From contig JANLPB010000050.1 in assembly GCA_031366885.1 (NCBI GenBank), positions 1 to 19,118 on the forward strand: a stretch of DNA of 19,118 bases, written 5' to 3'. Every line of letters starts with the position of its first letter. The first letter of the stretch is position 1. The notes beneath the pieces are model-generated. The model was not told the DNA's origin. It was given only the letters and a program-made list of their open reading frames with translations, and did not search any database. Position numbers and translations under genes: made by a program. Shown here piece by piece: positions 7,937 through 15,471 of the stretch. Source of the stretch: UBA668 sp031366885 (GTDB lineage: Bacteria; Actinomycetota; Acidimicrobiia; Acidimicrobiales; Ilumatobacteraceae).

Positions 7937-8586
7937 GTGTCCCAGTGGACGATGCTGTCGGCAGGTGGACGCTTGGCCGCCTTGAAGTCCGTGCCGACGG
8001 TGAAGGCCAGCGGGCTGAGACATACCTGCTGCACACTGTCGAACGGGATGCCCAGCACCTGCGCGACCTGCTCCTCCATCATCAAATGGACGGTGGTCCA
8101 GCATGTCCCCAACCCGCGCGCACGCGCGGCGAGCATGAAGCTCCACATCGCCGGTTGCACGTTTCCGAGCAATGACGCGGCCATCATCGCCGGCAGTCCG
8201 TCGGCCCGACCGGTCGTGCACGCGATGACCAGTGCCGGTGCATCCCCCATCCGTTCCCCGAGGAAGTCTGCTGACGTGGCGCTGCGCCGCTGCTGAGCGT
8301 TCGCATCGTCGCCTCCCTTGTCGATCGAGCCGATGTAGATCCCGTCCATCTGGCTGTAGATCGCGTAGCACTGGCGATAGATCTCGCCGATTGCGGCCCG
8401 CTTGGCGGCATCGCGAACCACCACGAACTGCATCGTCATGCTGTTCGAACCGCTCGGAGCTTGCATCGCGATGTCCACGCATTCGCGGATCAGCTCGTCG
8501 GGCACCGGTCGGTCGAAGTCCAGCCGTGTACGTACCGCACGGGTGGTGGTGAGCAACTCGTCGGGCGTGAGCGGAAGCAGAGTCAT
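7930..8586 (-). CDS. Nitroreductase family protein (FMN-dependent)
   Basis: The 218-residue protein is a nitroreductase-fold flavoprotein. The N-terminal TTTRAVRTRLDFDRPVPDE (13-31) is the conserved phosphate-binding RxxxR-type segment, APSGSNSM (43-50) is the FMN/substrate loop, and GLGTCWTT (158-165) is the C-terminal FMN contact. Such enzymes reduce nitro-aromatics, quinones or F420-like/flavin substrates using NAD(P)H; its natural substrate is not evident. The ATG at 8586 is chosen because the protein aligns from there. TATGGT ends 6 nt upstream, with no ribosome-binding site. It is divergent from the membrane glycosyltransferase by 21 nt and overlaps the methyltransferase downstream. Confidence 0.9.
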   Translation of the reverse strand: MTLLPLTPDELLTTTRAVRTRLDFDRPVPDELIRECVDIAMQAPSGSNSMTMQFVVVRDAAKRAAIGEIYRQCYAIYSQMDGIYIGSIDKGGDDANAQQRRSATSADFLGERMGDAPALVIACTTGRADGLPAMMAASLLGNVQPAMWSFMLAARARGLGTCWTTVHLMMEEQVAQVLGIPFDSVQQVCLSPLAFTVGTDFKAAKRPPADSIVHWDTW

Positions 8587-8592
8587 GCGGGC

Positions 8593-8600
8593 ACCATAAT
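8593..8600. promoter_or_regulatory. Overlapping divergent -10 elements
   Basis: TATGGT on the minus strand (8598-8593) lies 6 nt from the nitroreductase ATG, and CATAAT on the plus strand (8595-8600) lies 7 nt from the glycosyltransferase ATG. The two hexamers share four base pairs within a 21-nt intergenic gap, so the same AT-rich spot seems to serve both directions and neither mRNA would have a leader. Confidence 0.45.
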
Positions 8601-8607
8601 CGCAACC

Positions 8608-10125
8608 ATGATTTCGCACGAATGGCGGCTGCATGCGCGGGCGGCCGCGCGCGCACACTGGCCGATGCTGCTGCTAACCGTGTTCGTCGCCTGGGCGGCA
8701 ATCGGCCTGCACCGCACCGGCCACACGTGGGGCGACGACTTCACGCTCTACCTGCGCCAGGCCGGCAGCCTGCTCGACGGCAACGTCGGTCAGGTCATTG
8801 CGGACAACCACTTCAACGTCGACAACGCCGCGAAACCCGGGTTCAGCCCCTACGTGTACCCATGGGGGTTCCCCGTTCTGTTGGCGCCGTTCTACCGACT
8901 CTTCGGCTTGAACTACGCGGCGCTCAAGCTGGTCGAAGTTGCAAGTCTGATCGCGTTCCTGTGGGGCTTCCACGCGTTGGTGCGCCGACGAATGGCGCGG
9001 TGGCTGGCGTTCGCGACAGTCGCCTTCGTCAGCACAACGCTGGCCTACCTGGCGCAGACCGACAGGATCGTCAGCGAGTTTCCGTACATGGCCACGGTCG
9101 TGCTGACGCTGTGGTGGCTTGATCGATTGCGCCGCGACCACCCGCTCGACGAAGCGAGCAGAGGACAGCTCATCACTCTCGGGCTGCTCGCAATGTGCGT
9201 GTTCAACGTTCGCCGCGAAGGATTGGCAATCGTTGCCGCCATCGCAGTTGCCCAGCTGCTCGATCTACAAGGTCGCCGACGAACTGCCGATCGCACGCAG
9301 ATGTTCACTCCCTACGCGGCATTTCTCGGTGGCGTCGCGGTGGTGCAGTTGCTGCTGCCCAGCTCACTCGTACCCGAGTACGAGGGCTCCGGCCTGCATC
9401 AAACCTGGTCGAAGCTGCAGGGCCCATTTCGCACGGCCTTCGCCAGCCAGCTGGGTTTTCCGGGGCTGGCCGGCTGGGGGCTGCTGAGCGTATTTCTGTT
9501 GGTGGTGGCGGGCGTCATCTTGAGGCTTTGGCGATCGCCGGCCACCGACGCCCCGTTGGCGGTCTTTGCGGTCGGGTCGATGGCCATCGTCGGAATGATC
9601 CCTGCGGTGGCCGACCGCTACCTGCTTGCGATCACCCCCTTCGCCGTGTACTTCGCCGCCCAGGCAGTGGCCACCGTGCCCGTGCCGCGCAGGCTCAGCA
9701 CTCGTCACATCGGTGCCTGGGTGGCGACGGGCCTGCTGGCCGCTGCCACTCTGTGGCACGTGACCGACATCCCCTCGGCCGTACGGGACGCGCAGCGTTT
9801 CAACGACAGCGGGAGTGTGCTCGACGGCCCGGAAGCGCCCGACGCGCAGGCCGCCTTTCGGGCCATCCGGACGTTCACTCACCAGGACGACGTGGTTGCG
9901 TTCTTCAAGGTGCGCGCGCTCACATTCTACACCGATCGCCGCGGCGTGCAATCCGACGTACTCAAGATCGTGCGGCAGCGAGCCGACTACTTCATGATGC
10001 GTCGCGGCAGCGTGCTCAGTCAGCCCCTGGTGGCCGACAGCGAAGCCGCCGACATGAAATGGAAGGAGGTCTGGAGTGATGACGATTGGGTGCTGTGGCG
10101 GCTGCCGTTGTACGAATCTCCCTGA
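8608..10125 (+). CDS. GT-C integral membrane glycosyltransferase (GT39/ArnT-like)
   Basis: The 505-residue polytopic protein is of the GT-C type, which uses polyprenyl-phosphate sugars outside the membrane. Membrane segments are visible at about 18-34, 83-100, 109-126, 132-148, 160-171, 188-217, 236-251, 289-306, 316-333, 338-357 and 369-384. The first extracellular loop has the aspartate pair in TWGDDFTLYLR (40-50) expected for metal/phosphate binding. The DRYLL segment (336-340) is typical of GT39 relatives, and a soluble C-terminal domain follows. Acceptor and sugar are unknown; it could act in cell-wall or lipid glycosylation. The ATG at 8608 was chosen by the leaderless promoter signal and because the first membrane helix follows directly. 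Confidence 0.8.
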   Translation: MISHEWRLHARAAARAHWPMLLLTVFVAWAAIGLHRTGHTWGDDFTLYLRQAGSLLDGNVGQVIADNHFNVDNAAKPGFSPYVYPWGFPVLLAPFYRLFGLNYAALKLVEVASLIAFLWGFHALVRRRMARWLAFATVAFVSTTLAYLAQTDRIVSEFPYMATVVLTLWWLDRLRRDHPLDEASRGQLITLGLLAMCVFNVRREGLAIVAAIAVAQLLDLQGRRRTADRTQMFTPYAAFLGGVAVVQLLLPSSLVPEYEGSGLHQTWSKLQGPFRTAFASQLGFPGLAGWGLLSVFLLVVAGVILRLWRSPATDAPLAVFAVGSMAIVGMIPAVADRYLLAITPFAVYFAAQAVATVPVPRRLSTRHIGAWVATGLLAAATLWHVTDIPSAVRDAQRFNDSGSVLDGPEAPDAQAAFRAIRTFTHQDDVVAFFKVRALTFYTDRRGVQSDVLKIVRQRADYFMMRRGSVLSQPLVADSEAADMKWKEVWSDDDWVLWRLPLYESP

Positions 10126-10132
10126 CGGCTGC

Positions 10133-10138
10133 GAGACT
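10133..10138 (+). promoter_or_regulatory. Possible -10 hexamer for tesB
   Basis: GAGACT differs from TANNNT at the first base and ends 8 nt before the tesB ATG; TTGTAC lies 19 nt further upstream as a possible -35 inside the previous gene. This is weak evidence, and read-through from the glycosyltransferase 21 nt upstream is equally possible. Confidence 0.25.
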
Positions 10139-10146
10139 CGTCCGCA

Positions 10147-10998
10147 ATGACAGCGCTCGACGATCTTGTGCACCTGCTCGACCTCGAGGCCATCGAGGTC
10201 AACATCTTTCGTGGTGTTTCGCCGGATGAAAACCGCCAGCGCGTCTTCGGTGGTCAGGTCGCCGGGCAGGCGCTGGTCGCTGCCACCCGGACGGTGCAAC
10301 CCGATCGACGGGTTCATTCGCTGCATGCGTACTTCCTGCGCCCGGGAGACCCGAACGTCCCGATCCTCTACGAGGTCGACCGGATTCGAGACGGCCGCAG
10401 CTTCACCACTCGTCGTGTTGTCGCGATCCAACATGGCCGGGCCATCTTCAACCTGCAGACGAGTTTCCACGTCGTCGAGGAGGGACTCGACTACCAGGTC
10501 CCGATGCCGTTGAACGTTCCCGCGCCAGAGACGCTGCCCGACTTCAAGACTCGCATGGCCCCGTACAAGGACCGGATGGGTGAGATGTACGACCGTCCGC
10601 GCCCGATCGATCTGCGCCACCTGGGCACCGACCCGTTCAGCCGTCAGGGGCAGACGGCCGACGGCCAGCAGGTGTGGTTGCGCGCCGACGGCACCCTGCC
10701 CGACGACCCCACGCTGCATGCCTGCATCGTCACCTATGCCAGCGATATGACGTTGCTGGACACCACCATCTTGCCGTTCGGATTGTCGTGGGAAACCCCG
10801 GGGGTGCAGATGGCCAGCCTCGATCATGCGATGTGGTTTCACCGACCCTTCCGGGCGGACGATTGGCTGCTCTACGACCAACGCTCGATCTCCACGAGTA
10901 GTGCTCGCGGCCTCGCTGGCGGCAACATCTTCACGTCCGACGGCGCTCTCGCAATCAGCGTGGTACAGGAAGGTCTTGTGCGGGTGCCACAGTCGTGA
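10147..10998 (+). CDS. tesB: Acyl-CoA thioesterase II
   Basis: The 283-residue protein has the double hot-dog architecture and length of TesB, which hydrolyses medium- and long-chain acyl-CoAs in the cytoplasm. Signatures are RVFGGQVAGQAL (32-43), HSLHAYFLRPGD (57-68) in the first hot-dog domain, the catalytic aspartate in YASDMTLLDT (197-206; Asp200), the SLDHAMWFHRPFR stretch (224-236) and the catalytic glutamine near the end in VVQEGLVR (272-279; Gln274). All residues expected of the Asp-Gln-Ser/Thr site are present. It lies 21 nt after the membrane glycosyltransferase and 10 nt before the sugar-dehydrogenase lipoprotein, so the three may be co-transcribed. Confidence 0.93.
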   Translation: MTALDDLVHLLDLEAIEVNIFRGVSPDENRQRVFGGQVAGQALVAATRTVQPDRRVHSLHAYFLRPGDPNVPILYEVDRIRDGRSFTTRRVVAIQHGRAIFNLQTSFHVVEEGLDYQVPMPLNVPAPETLPDFKTRMAPYKDRMGEMYDRPRPIDLRHLGTDPFSRQGQTADGQQVWLRADGTLPDDPTLHACIVTYASDMTLLDTTILPFGLSWETPGVQMASLDHAMWFHRPFRADDWLLYDQRSISTSSARGLAGGNIFTSDGALAISVVQEGLVRVPQS

Positions 10999-11008
10999 CG
11001 GTGCCCGC

Positions 11009-12256
11009 ATGAGCGGGTCGTCGTCCGTCGTTGTCCTCGCCGTCGCTCTCACCGCTTCTCTGGCAGTTGCCGGCTGCGGCGTTGACGGAGACAGTACGGC
11101 CGCAACGGCGAGCGCTCCGTTCGTCACGTATGCGACAGTTCCGTCGCAAACGACGCCTGCTGACACGGTCGGCGAGTCGCCCAGTGCCACCGTTCCCGTT
11201 TCGGCCGAATCGGTGAGATTTGCCAGCTTCGTCAGCGACTTGAACAGCCCCGTCGACTTGGCCTGGCGAACGGGAGATCCAGCTCTTTACGTTGTGCTCC
11301 AGGGCGGAACGATCGTGTCCGTTCGTAACGGAGTGGCCGGCCCCGTCGTTCTCGACCTCAGCAACTCCATCACCAGCGGAGCCGAGCAAGGTCTACTCGG
11401 CCTGGCCTTTCACCCTTCGAAGTCGCTGGCCTACGTCGACTTCACCAACCGTGACGGTGACACCGTCGTCGTCGAGTACGCAGTGGCCGAGGACGGCATG
11501 TTCGACCCCTCGTCGGCTCGCGATGTGCTGACCATCGACCAGCCGTACGCCAACCACAACGGCGGCAACCTCGCGTTCGGTCCCGACGGCTATCTCTACA
11601 TCGGCACGGGTGATGGCGGCTCGGCGAACGACCCCCAGCGGCGCGCGCTGAACGTCAGCACGCTGCTCGGCAAGATCCTTCGAATCGACCCGATAGCCGC
11701 GGGCGAGCAGCCGTACACCGTGCCGATCGACAACCCCTTCACCGACGTCGCCGGCGCTCGGCCCGAGGTCTGGTCGGCAGGACTTCGCAACCCGTGGCGG
11801 TTCTCTTTCGACTCGACGACCGGCGACCTCTGGATCGGTGATGTCGGCCAGGGAGCGTGGGAGGAGGTCGATCTCGCGCGAGCAGTCGACGGCGGTGGGC
11901 GCGGCACGAACTTCGGCTGGAGCGCGTTTGAAGGCACACATCGGCTCAACGCTGACCAGGCGACGGATGGTGTCACGATGCCGATCTTCGAGTATCAGCA
12001 CGGCGACGCCGGCTGCTCGGTCAGCGGAGGGGCGGTGTACCGCGGTGCATCGCTGTCCCAGCTGGACGGCTGGTACGTCGCGAGCGATTACTGCAGCGGA
12101 ATCGTCACCGCGCTGCACGCACCAGACGGCGAGCTCACCGCCGCAGTGCAACTCGGCACGATCAACGGTGTCAGCGCGATTCGGGCAGGGCCCGACGGCG
12201 AGTTGTACGTGCTGTCACTCAACGACAACGCCGTGTATCGGCTCGCGCCAGCCTGA
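11009..12256 (+). CDS. PQQ-dependent sugar dehydrogenase-like lipoprotein (sGDH/HHIP-like beta-propeller)
   Basis: The 415-residue exported protein has a lipoprotein signal with lipobox VAGC (20-23), so Cys23 should be acylated and the protein anchored outside the membrane. A Ser/Thr/Pro-rich linker (about 29-66) leads to a six-bladed propeller of the glucose/sorbosone dehydrogenase family. Key family segments are EQGLLGLAFHP (126-136), the active-site histidine in ANHNGGNLAFGPDG (181-194; His183), GDGGSANDPQ (201-210), GLRNPWRFSFD (258-268) and NFGW (301-304). It should oxidise a sugar or alcohol if PQQ is available; no PQQ synthesis genes are in the window. The ATG at 11009, 10 nt after tesB, is the only start giving a clean signal peptide. 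Confidence 0.9.
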   Translation: MSGSSSVVVLAVALTASLAVAGCGVDGDSTAATASAPFVTYATVPSQTTPADTVGESPSATVPVSAESVRFASFVSDLNSPVDLAWRTGDPALYVVLQGGTIVSVRNGVAGPVVLDLSNSITSGAEQGLLGLAFHPSKSLAYVDFTNRDGDTVVVEYAVAEDGMFDPSSARDVLTIDQPYANHNGGNLAFGPDGYLYIGTGDGGSANDPQRRALNVSTLLGKILRIDPIAAGEQPYTVPIDNPFTDVAGARPEVWSAGLRNPWRFSFDSTTGDLWIGDVGQGAWEEVDLARAVDGGGRGTNFGWSAFEGTHRLNADQATDGVTMPIFEYQHGDAGCSVSGGAVYRGASLSQLDGWYVASDYCSGIVTALHAPDGELTAAVQLGTINGVSAIRAGPDGELYVLSLNDNAVYRLAPA

Positions 12257-12266
12257 TCGGCAGGTG

Positions 12267-13652
12267 TCAGGACACCCGCTCGAACCGCACGGTTCGCCCT
12301 GCAACGTCGGTGGCAATCAGCTTGACGACCATCGGGTCGCCGGGCGTGACACCGTGCGCTTTCACCTTGGTGACGACGGCTACGTCGAGCAATTGGATTC
12401 GCGTGCCGTCGGCATCGTCGTCGACCACGACGGCATCGAACGACTCACCCTCATGACCGCCCAGAATCACGGCCTCGGCAAGGTCCAGTACGGCACGCTC
12501 GATGCGGCCTCCAGTGGAATCCGAGCGGTCCATCGGCTCGGGCAGCAACGGCAACGCCTTGGCGACGTCGTCGGGTACAGGATTGCCGTTGGCGACAGCC
12601 AACGCGACCTGCACCACATAACGATCGGCCAGTCGGCGCAGCGGCGCAGTGGCGTGCGCGTACGTTGCGGCCATCGCCGAGTGCCACGGAGTGACGCCAC
12701 TGGTGAAGGGCTGATAGTCGGCACCGCCGCCCGCCCGCCGAGCAGCGAGCATGAAGGCAGCGTGCTTCGGGTTGTTGGCGTCCAGTGTGCGCGCGAAGTC
12801 CTGCAGCGACTGAGCCGCCGGCCAGTTCAGCTCAAACCCGCGCGCCGTATGGCGGAGTCGCTTGAGCGCCCGCTCGTCTGGCTCGGGCATCACCCGGAAC
12901 AGACCGGTGTGCGCGTGGAACATCGCGTCGGCGACGGCCAGGTTGCAGGCCAACGACATGGCCGCGTTCTGATCCTCTGACGCCAGACGTGGCCGAAACA
13001 CCAGCTGGTACCGGTCGCCGTCGATGTGCTCCACCTGTTGCTCGGGCGGCTCGATCGTGCCGGCCCCGCGCAATGCCGCGGCAGCCTGAACACGGCGAGC
13101 GAACTCATCAAAGTCGGCCGGCAGCTGGCTGGCGGTCACCGAGTCGTAGGCAAGTTTGGCCCGGCTGTGAATGATGGCCCGCTCGGCACCGTCGAGCACC
13201 GCCGCGCCGGTGCTGCCAACCCGCACGTGAAAGACCACCGCCGGGCGCGGGCCCTCGGGCAAAAGGCTGGCGGCACCTTCGGCAAGCACCGGTGGGTACA
13301 GACCGGCCTTACCGTCGGGGAGGTAGAGCGTCGCGCCGCGTTTCCACGCCTCACGGTCAAGGGCGTCGCCTGCGCGGACGAACCAGGCAACATCGGCAAT
13401 TGCGTAGTGCAGCAGCAAATCGTCGCCGGTGCGCTCGATGGTGAATGCCTGGTCGAGGTCGGTGCTGGTGGCGGGGTCGAGCGTGACGAAGTTCCAGTCC
13501 GTGCGATCAACATGCTCCGTTGGTTCTCGCCGCGCCGCTGCGTCAGCGGCAGCGAGCACCTCGCTGGGGAACGACGTCGGGACCGAGTACTGCTTGCGAA
13601 TTGCTGCAAGCCCGCTATGAAGCACGTTCGATTGATCGATGAGTGAACGCAT
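12267..13652 (-). CDS. RNB-domain ribonuclease (RNase II/R family), minimal form
   Basis: The 461-residue protein is essentially a bare RNB exoribonuclease domain. The metal-site cluster is LDPATSTDLDQAF (58-70): Asp59, Asp65 and Asp67 are kept, while the fourth aspartate of RNase II is Gln68. It continues with YAIADVAWFV (83-92), LYLPDG (109-114) and the RNA/arginine segment YAHATAPLRRLADRYV (331-346). The N-terminal cold-shock domains of RNase II/R are absent and only a short beta-rich tail (about 404-461) stands where S1 would be. Activity is likely but not certain. A DLDQA variant is, as I recall, usual in actinobacterial members. The start at 13652 is preferred; a GTG at 13664 with GGAGAA 2 nt upstream is an alternative. 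It is the last gene of the moaE operon, 27 nt after mreB. Confidence 0.85.
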   Translation of the reverse strand: MRSLIDQSNVLHSGLAAIRKQYSVPTSFPSEVLAAADAAARREPTEHVDRTDWNFVTLDPATSTDLDQAFTIERTGDDLLLHYAIADVAWFVRAGDALDREAWKRGATLYLPDGKAGLYPPVLAEGAASLLPEGPRPAVVFHVRVGSTGAAVLDGAERAIIHSRAKLAYDSVTASQLPADFDEFARRVQAAAALRGAGTIEPPEQQVEHIDGDRYQLVFRPRLASEDQNAAMSLACNLAVADAMFHAHTGLFRVMPEPDERALKRLRHTARGFELNWPAAQSLQDFARTLDANNPKHAAFMLAARRAGGGADYQPFTSGVTPWHSAMAATYAHATAPLRRLADRYVVQVALAVANGNPVPDDVAKALPLLPEPMDRSDSTGGRIERAVLDLAEAVILGGHEGESFDAVVVDDDADGTRIQLLDVAVVTKVKAHGVTPGDPMVVKLIATDVAGRTVRFERVS

Positions 13653-13679
13653 TGCAACTACCACTTCTCCAATTGCGGG

Positions 13680-14684
13680 CTAGCGACGAGCACCCATGAA
13701 CATGCCTTTGAGCGCGTCGTAGTGCTCAATGCAGTGACCGGCGCCCATCACGACGGCCTCCAGTGGCATGTTGGACATTCGTACCGGAACCTGGGTTTCC
13801 TTCTCGATGCGCTGCGCCAGCCCGCGCAACAGGCCACCACCACCAACGAGGTACATCCCGCGGACCAGGAAGTCCTGCGCCAGCTCGGGTGGGGCTTTCG
13901 CCAGGCAACGCACCACCGAGGCGATGATGCTGCTGACCACGTCGTCGATTGCGAAACGAATTTCCTCGGGCGTGAGCACCACCGTCTTGGGGAGCCCGGT
14001 CATCAGGTCGCGACCACGAACCTCAGCCTGGCTCTCGTCTTCGGTTTCGGCGGCGCTGCCGATGGCGACCTTGACCTCTTCCGCCGTGCGCTCGCCGATG
14101 GCAATGCCGTGCTCGCGGCGCACGTACGCCTGGATGGATGCATCGATGTCGAAACTGCCGACACGCACAGCCTCCAAAGCCACGATGCCGCCGAGGCTGA
14201 TGACTGCGGTCTCACTGGTGCCGCCGCCGATGTCGATAACCATGTTGCCGATTGGTTCATCGATCGGCAAGTCGGCGCCGATTGCTGCAGCCATCGGTTG
14301 CTCGATCAACTGCGCGTCGGCGGCACCCGCACGTCGGGCAGCGTCGGTGACGGCACGCCGTTCGACCTCGGTGATGGCCGACGGCACACAGATGACGACC
14401 TTGGGTCGCGTAAACCGGCTGACACCGACACGCTGCAGCAGCAGACGGATCATGCGCTCGGTGATCTCGAAGTCGGTGATGGCACCACCGCGGAGGGGAC
14501 GCACAGCCACGATGTAGCCCGGTGTACGCCCGATCATCTGCCACGCCTCGCGCCCGGTTGCGAGCACCTCGCCGGTCTGGCGATTGAGCGCGATCACGGA
14601 GGGCTCGTTGAGCACGATGCCCTTGCCCTTCATGTACACGAGTGTGTTGGCAGTCCCGAGGTCGATGGCGAGGTCGCGTGCCAT
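13680..14684 (-). CDS. mreB: Rod-shape-determining actin homologue MreB
   Basis: The 334-residue protein has the full MreB length and all actin-fold nucleotide motifs: phosphate 1 DLAIDLGTANTLVY (4-17), connect 1 around PLRGGAITDFE, phosphate 2 MVIDIGGGTSETAV, and the adenosine motif YLVGGGGLLRGL near residue 285. It polymerises along the inner membrane to guide side-wall peptidoglycan synthesis. It starts 2 nt after the stop of the small membrane protein and has AAAGGG 6 nt upstream, so it is translated as part of that operon. Usual partners mreC, mreD, rodA and a class B PBP are not adjacent; the neighbours are a small membrane protein and an RNase. It could be one of several MreB paralogues in the genome. 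Confidence 0.95.
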   Translation of the reverse strand: MARDLAIDLGTANTLVYMKGKGIVLNEPSVIALNRQTGEVLATGREAWQMIGRTPGYIVAVRPLRGGAITDFEITERMIRLLLQRVGVSRFTRPKVVICVPSAITEVERRAVTDAARRAGAADAQLIEQPMAAAIGADLPIDEPIGNMVIDIGGGTSETAVISLGGIVALEAVRVGSFDIDASIQAYVRREHGIAIGERTAEEVKVAIGSAAETEDESQAEVRGRDLMTGLPKTVVLTPEEIRFAIDDVVSSIIASVVRCLAKAPPELAQDFLVRGMYLVGGGGLLRGLAQRIEKETQVPVRMSNMPLEAVVMGAGHCIEHYDALKGMFMGARR

Positions 14685-14686
14685 CC

Positions 14687-14917
14687 TCAGCCCTTTGACG
14701 TGTCAGGGTTGGGCGTGTCGGGGTCGTTGGGCTTGCGGTCTTCGGTGGGCTGCGGCCGGACCCGATCCATCACTTCGCGGCGAGCCTCAGGAGACAGCGC
14801 ATCGATGTGTTTGCGAAAGCTGACGACGCCCGGCTCTTGGCGCGACCCACCCCTGGAGAGGGTGATCCCGATCACCACAACGATGATGACGACAGCCGCA
14901 ACGAGAACGTAGATCAC
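14687..14917 (-). CDS. Small single-pass membrane protein, unknown function
   Basis: This 76-residue gene begins at a GTG (14917) whose last bases overlap the moaE stop as GTGA, with AGAGG 7 nt upstream. The protein has an N-terminal hydrophobic helix (about residues 2-20, rich in Val/Ile/Ala), then a basic RGGSR turn, so the tail is probably cytoplasmic. The tail contains VSFRKHIDALSPEARR (31-46) and a proline/aspartate-rich disordered end. I recall similar 'SFRRH-DALSPEARR' small proteins in other actinobacteria but know of no function. It lies between moaE and mreB with a 2-nt gap to mreB, so it may be a membrane partner of MreB; that is inference from position only. Confidence 0.75.
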   Translation of the reverse strand: MIYVLVAAVVIIVVVIGITLSRGGSRQEPGVVSFRKHIDALSPEARREVMDRVRPQPTEDRKPNDPDTPNPDTSKG

Positions 14918-15402
14918 GAACGGACCTCTGTCGGAGTGATCACGTCGTGCGCGCCGGCACCCCAGTCGGCACCCTGCGCCCACACTTCGTGCTTCCAGAT
15001 CGGAGCGCTGGCTTTGAGCGCATCGATCGCAAACCGCGCCGCCTCGAACGCTTGCGGACGATGCGGTGAGCTGACGGCAGCGAGCACCGAACTCTCCATC
15101 AGGCCAAGCCGACCGGTGCGATGCAGCAGCGCAACCCGACCGGTTTGGGGCCAACGCTGGCGCAGCTCGGCAACGATGGCTTCGAACGCCGGCACAACCT
15201 GCTCGTCATACGCCTCGTACGTGAGATGGCTGACACCCTCGCGCATCTGCCCTGCCTCGTCGACGGCGTGATCGCGAACGGTGCCGCTGAACAACACAAC
15301 CGCACCGCAGTCAGGCTGCAGGCACCACTCGTACACATCACCGACGGGCAAGACCTGGTCGGTGAGGCCCAACCATGAGTTGCCGGTTACAGGGGAGTGC
15401 AC
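14914..15402 (-). CDS. moaE: Molybdopterin synthase catalytic subunit
   Basis: The 162-residue protein is MoaE, the large subunit of molybdopterin synthase, which with MoaD converts cyclic pyranopterin monophosphate to molybdopterin. Motifs are GAVVLFSGTVRDH (33-45), LTYEAYDEQ (60-68), LLHRTGRLGLMESSVLAAV (92-110) and the active-site lysines in DALKASAPIWKHE (127-139; Lys130 and Lys137). The GTG at 15402 is preferred over one at 15435 because a TACCAT hexamer ends 8 nt before it, and because the protein then begins a few residues before the conserved W-LT stretch. No other molybdopterin gene is nearby. It heads the operon with the small membrane protein, mreB and the RNB ribonuclease. Confidence 0.92.
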   Translation of the reverse strand: MHSPVTGNSWLGLTDQVLPVGDVYEWCLQPDCGAVVLFSGTVRDHAVDEAGQMREGVSHLTYEAYDEQVVPAFEAIVAELRQRWPQTGRVALLHRTGRLGLMESSVLAAVSSPHRPQAFEAARFAIDALKASAPIWKHEVWAQGADWGAGAHDVITPTEVRS

Positions 15403-15410
15403 AACGGGGC

Positions 15411-15416
15411 ATGGTA
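15411..15416 (-). promoter_or_regulatory. -10 hexamer for the moaE-mreB operon
   Basis: TACCAT on the minus strand fits TANNNT and ends 8 nt before the GTG at 15402, with no Shine-Dalgarno sequence. It would drive moaE, the small membrane protein, mreB and the RNB gene from a leaderless start. Confidence 0.4.
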
Positions 15417-15471
15417 GCCGTGATCGCGCTCGCACCCACCGAGCGCTGCGTTACAGCTCCGCTGCTTCGTT

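Noticed and set aside
8592..11012. Shared GGTGCCCGCATGA at the nitroreductase and sugar-dehydrogenase starts as a common regulatory site
   Set aside because: The 13-nt identity spans the start codon in unrelated genes, with no conserved flanks; chance and codon bias explain it.
9364..11190. 608-codon open frame on the minus strand opposite the glycosyltransferase C-terminus and tesB
   Set aside because: It is antisense to well-supported genes with intact motifs, and its translation is Arg/His/Gly/Val-rich without any recognisable domain, as expected for the opposite strand of G/C-rich codons.
12263..12276. GGTGTC-AG-GACACC hairpin as a terminator between the convergent PQQ-dehydrogenase and RNB genes
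   Set aside because: The loop is too small unless a pair opens, it overlaps the RNB coding end, and no T-run follows on either strand.
13722..14912. 396-codon plus-strand open frame opposite mreB
   Set aside because: It mirrors mreB, is rich in His/Asp/Gly, has no domain and no promoter-like signal.
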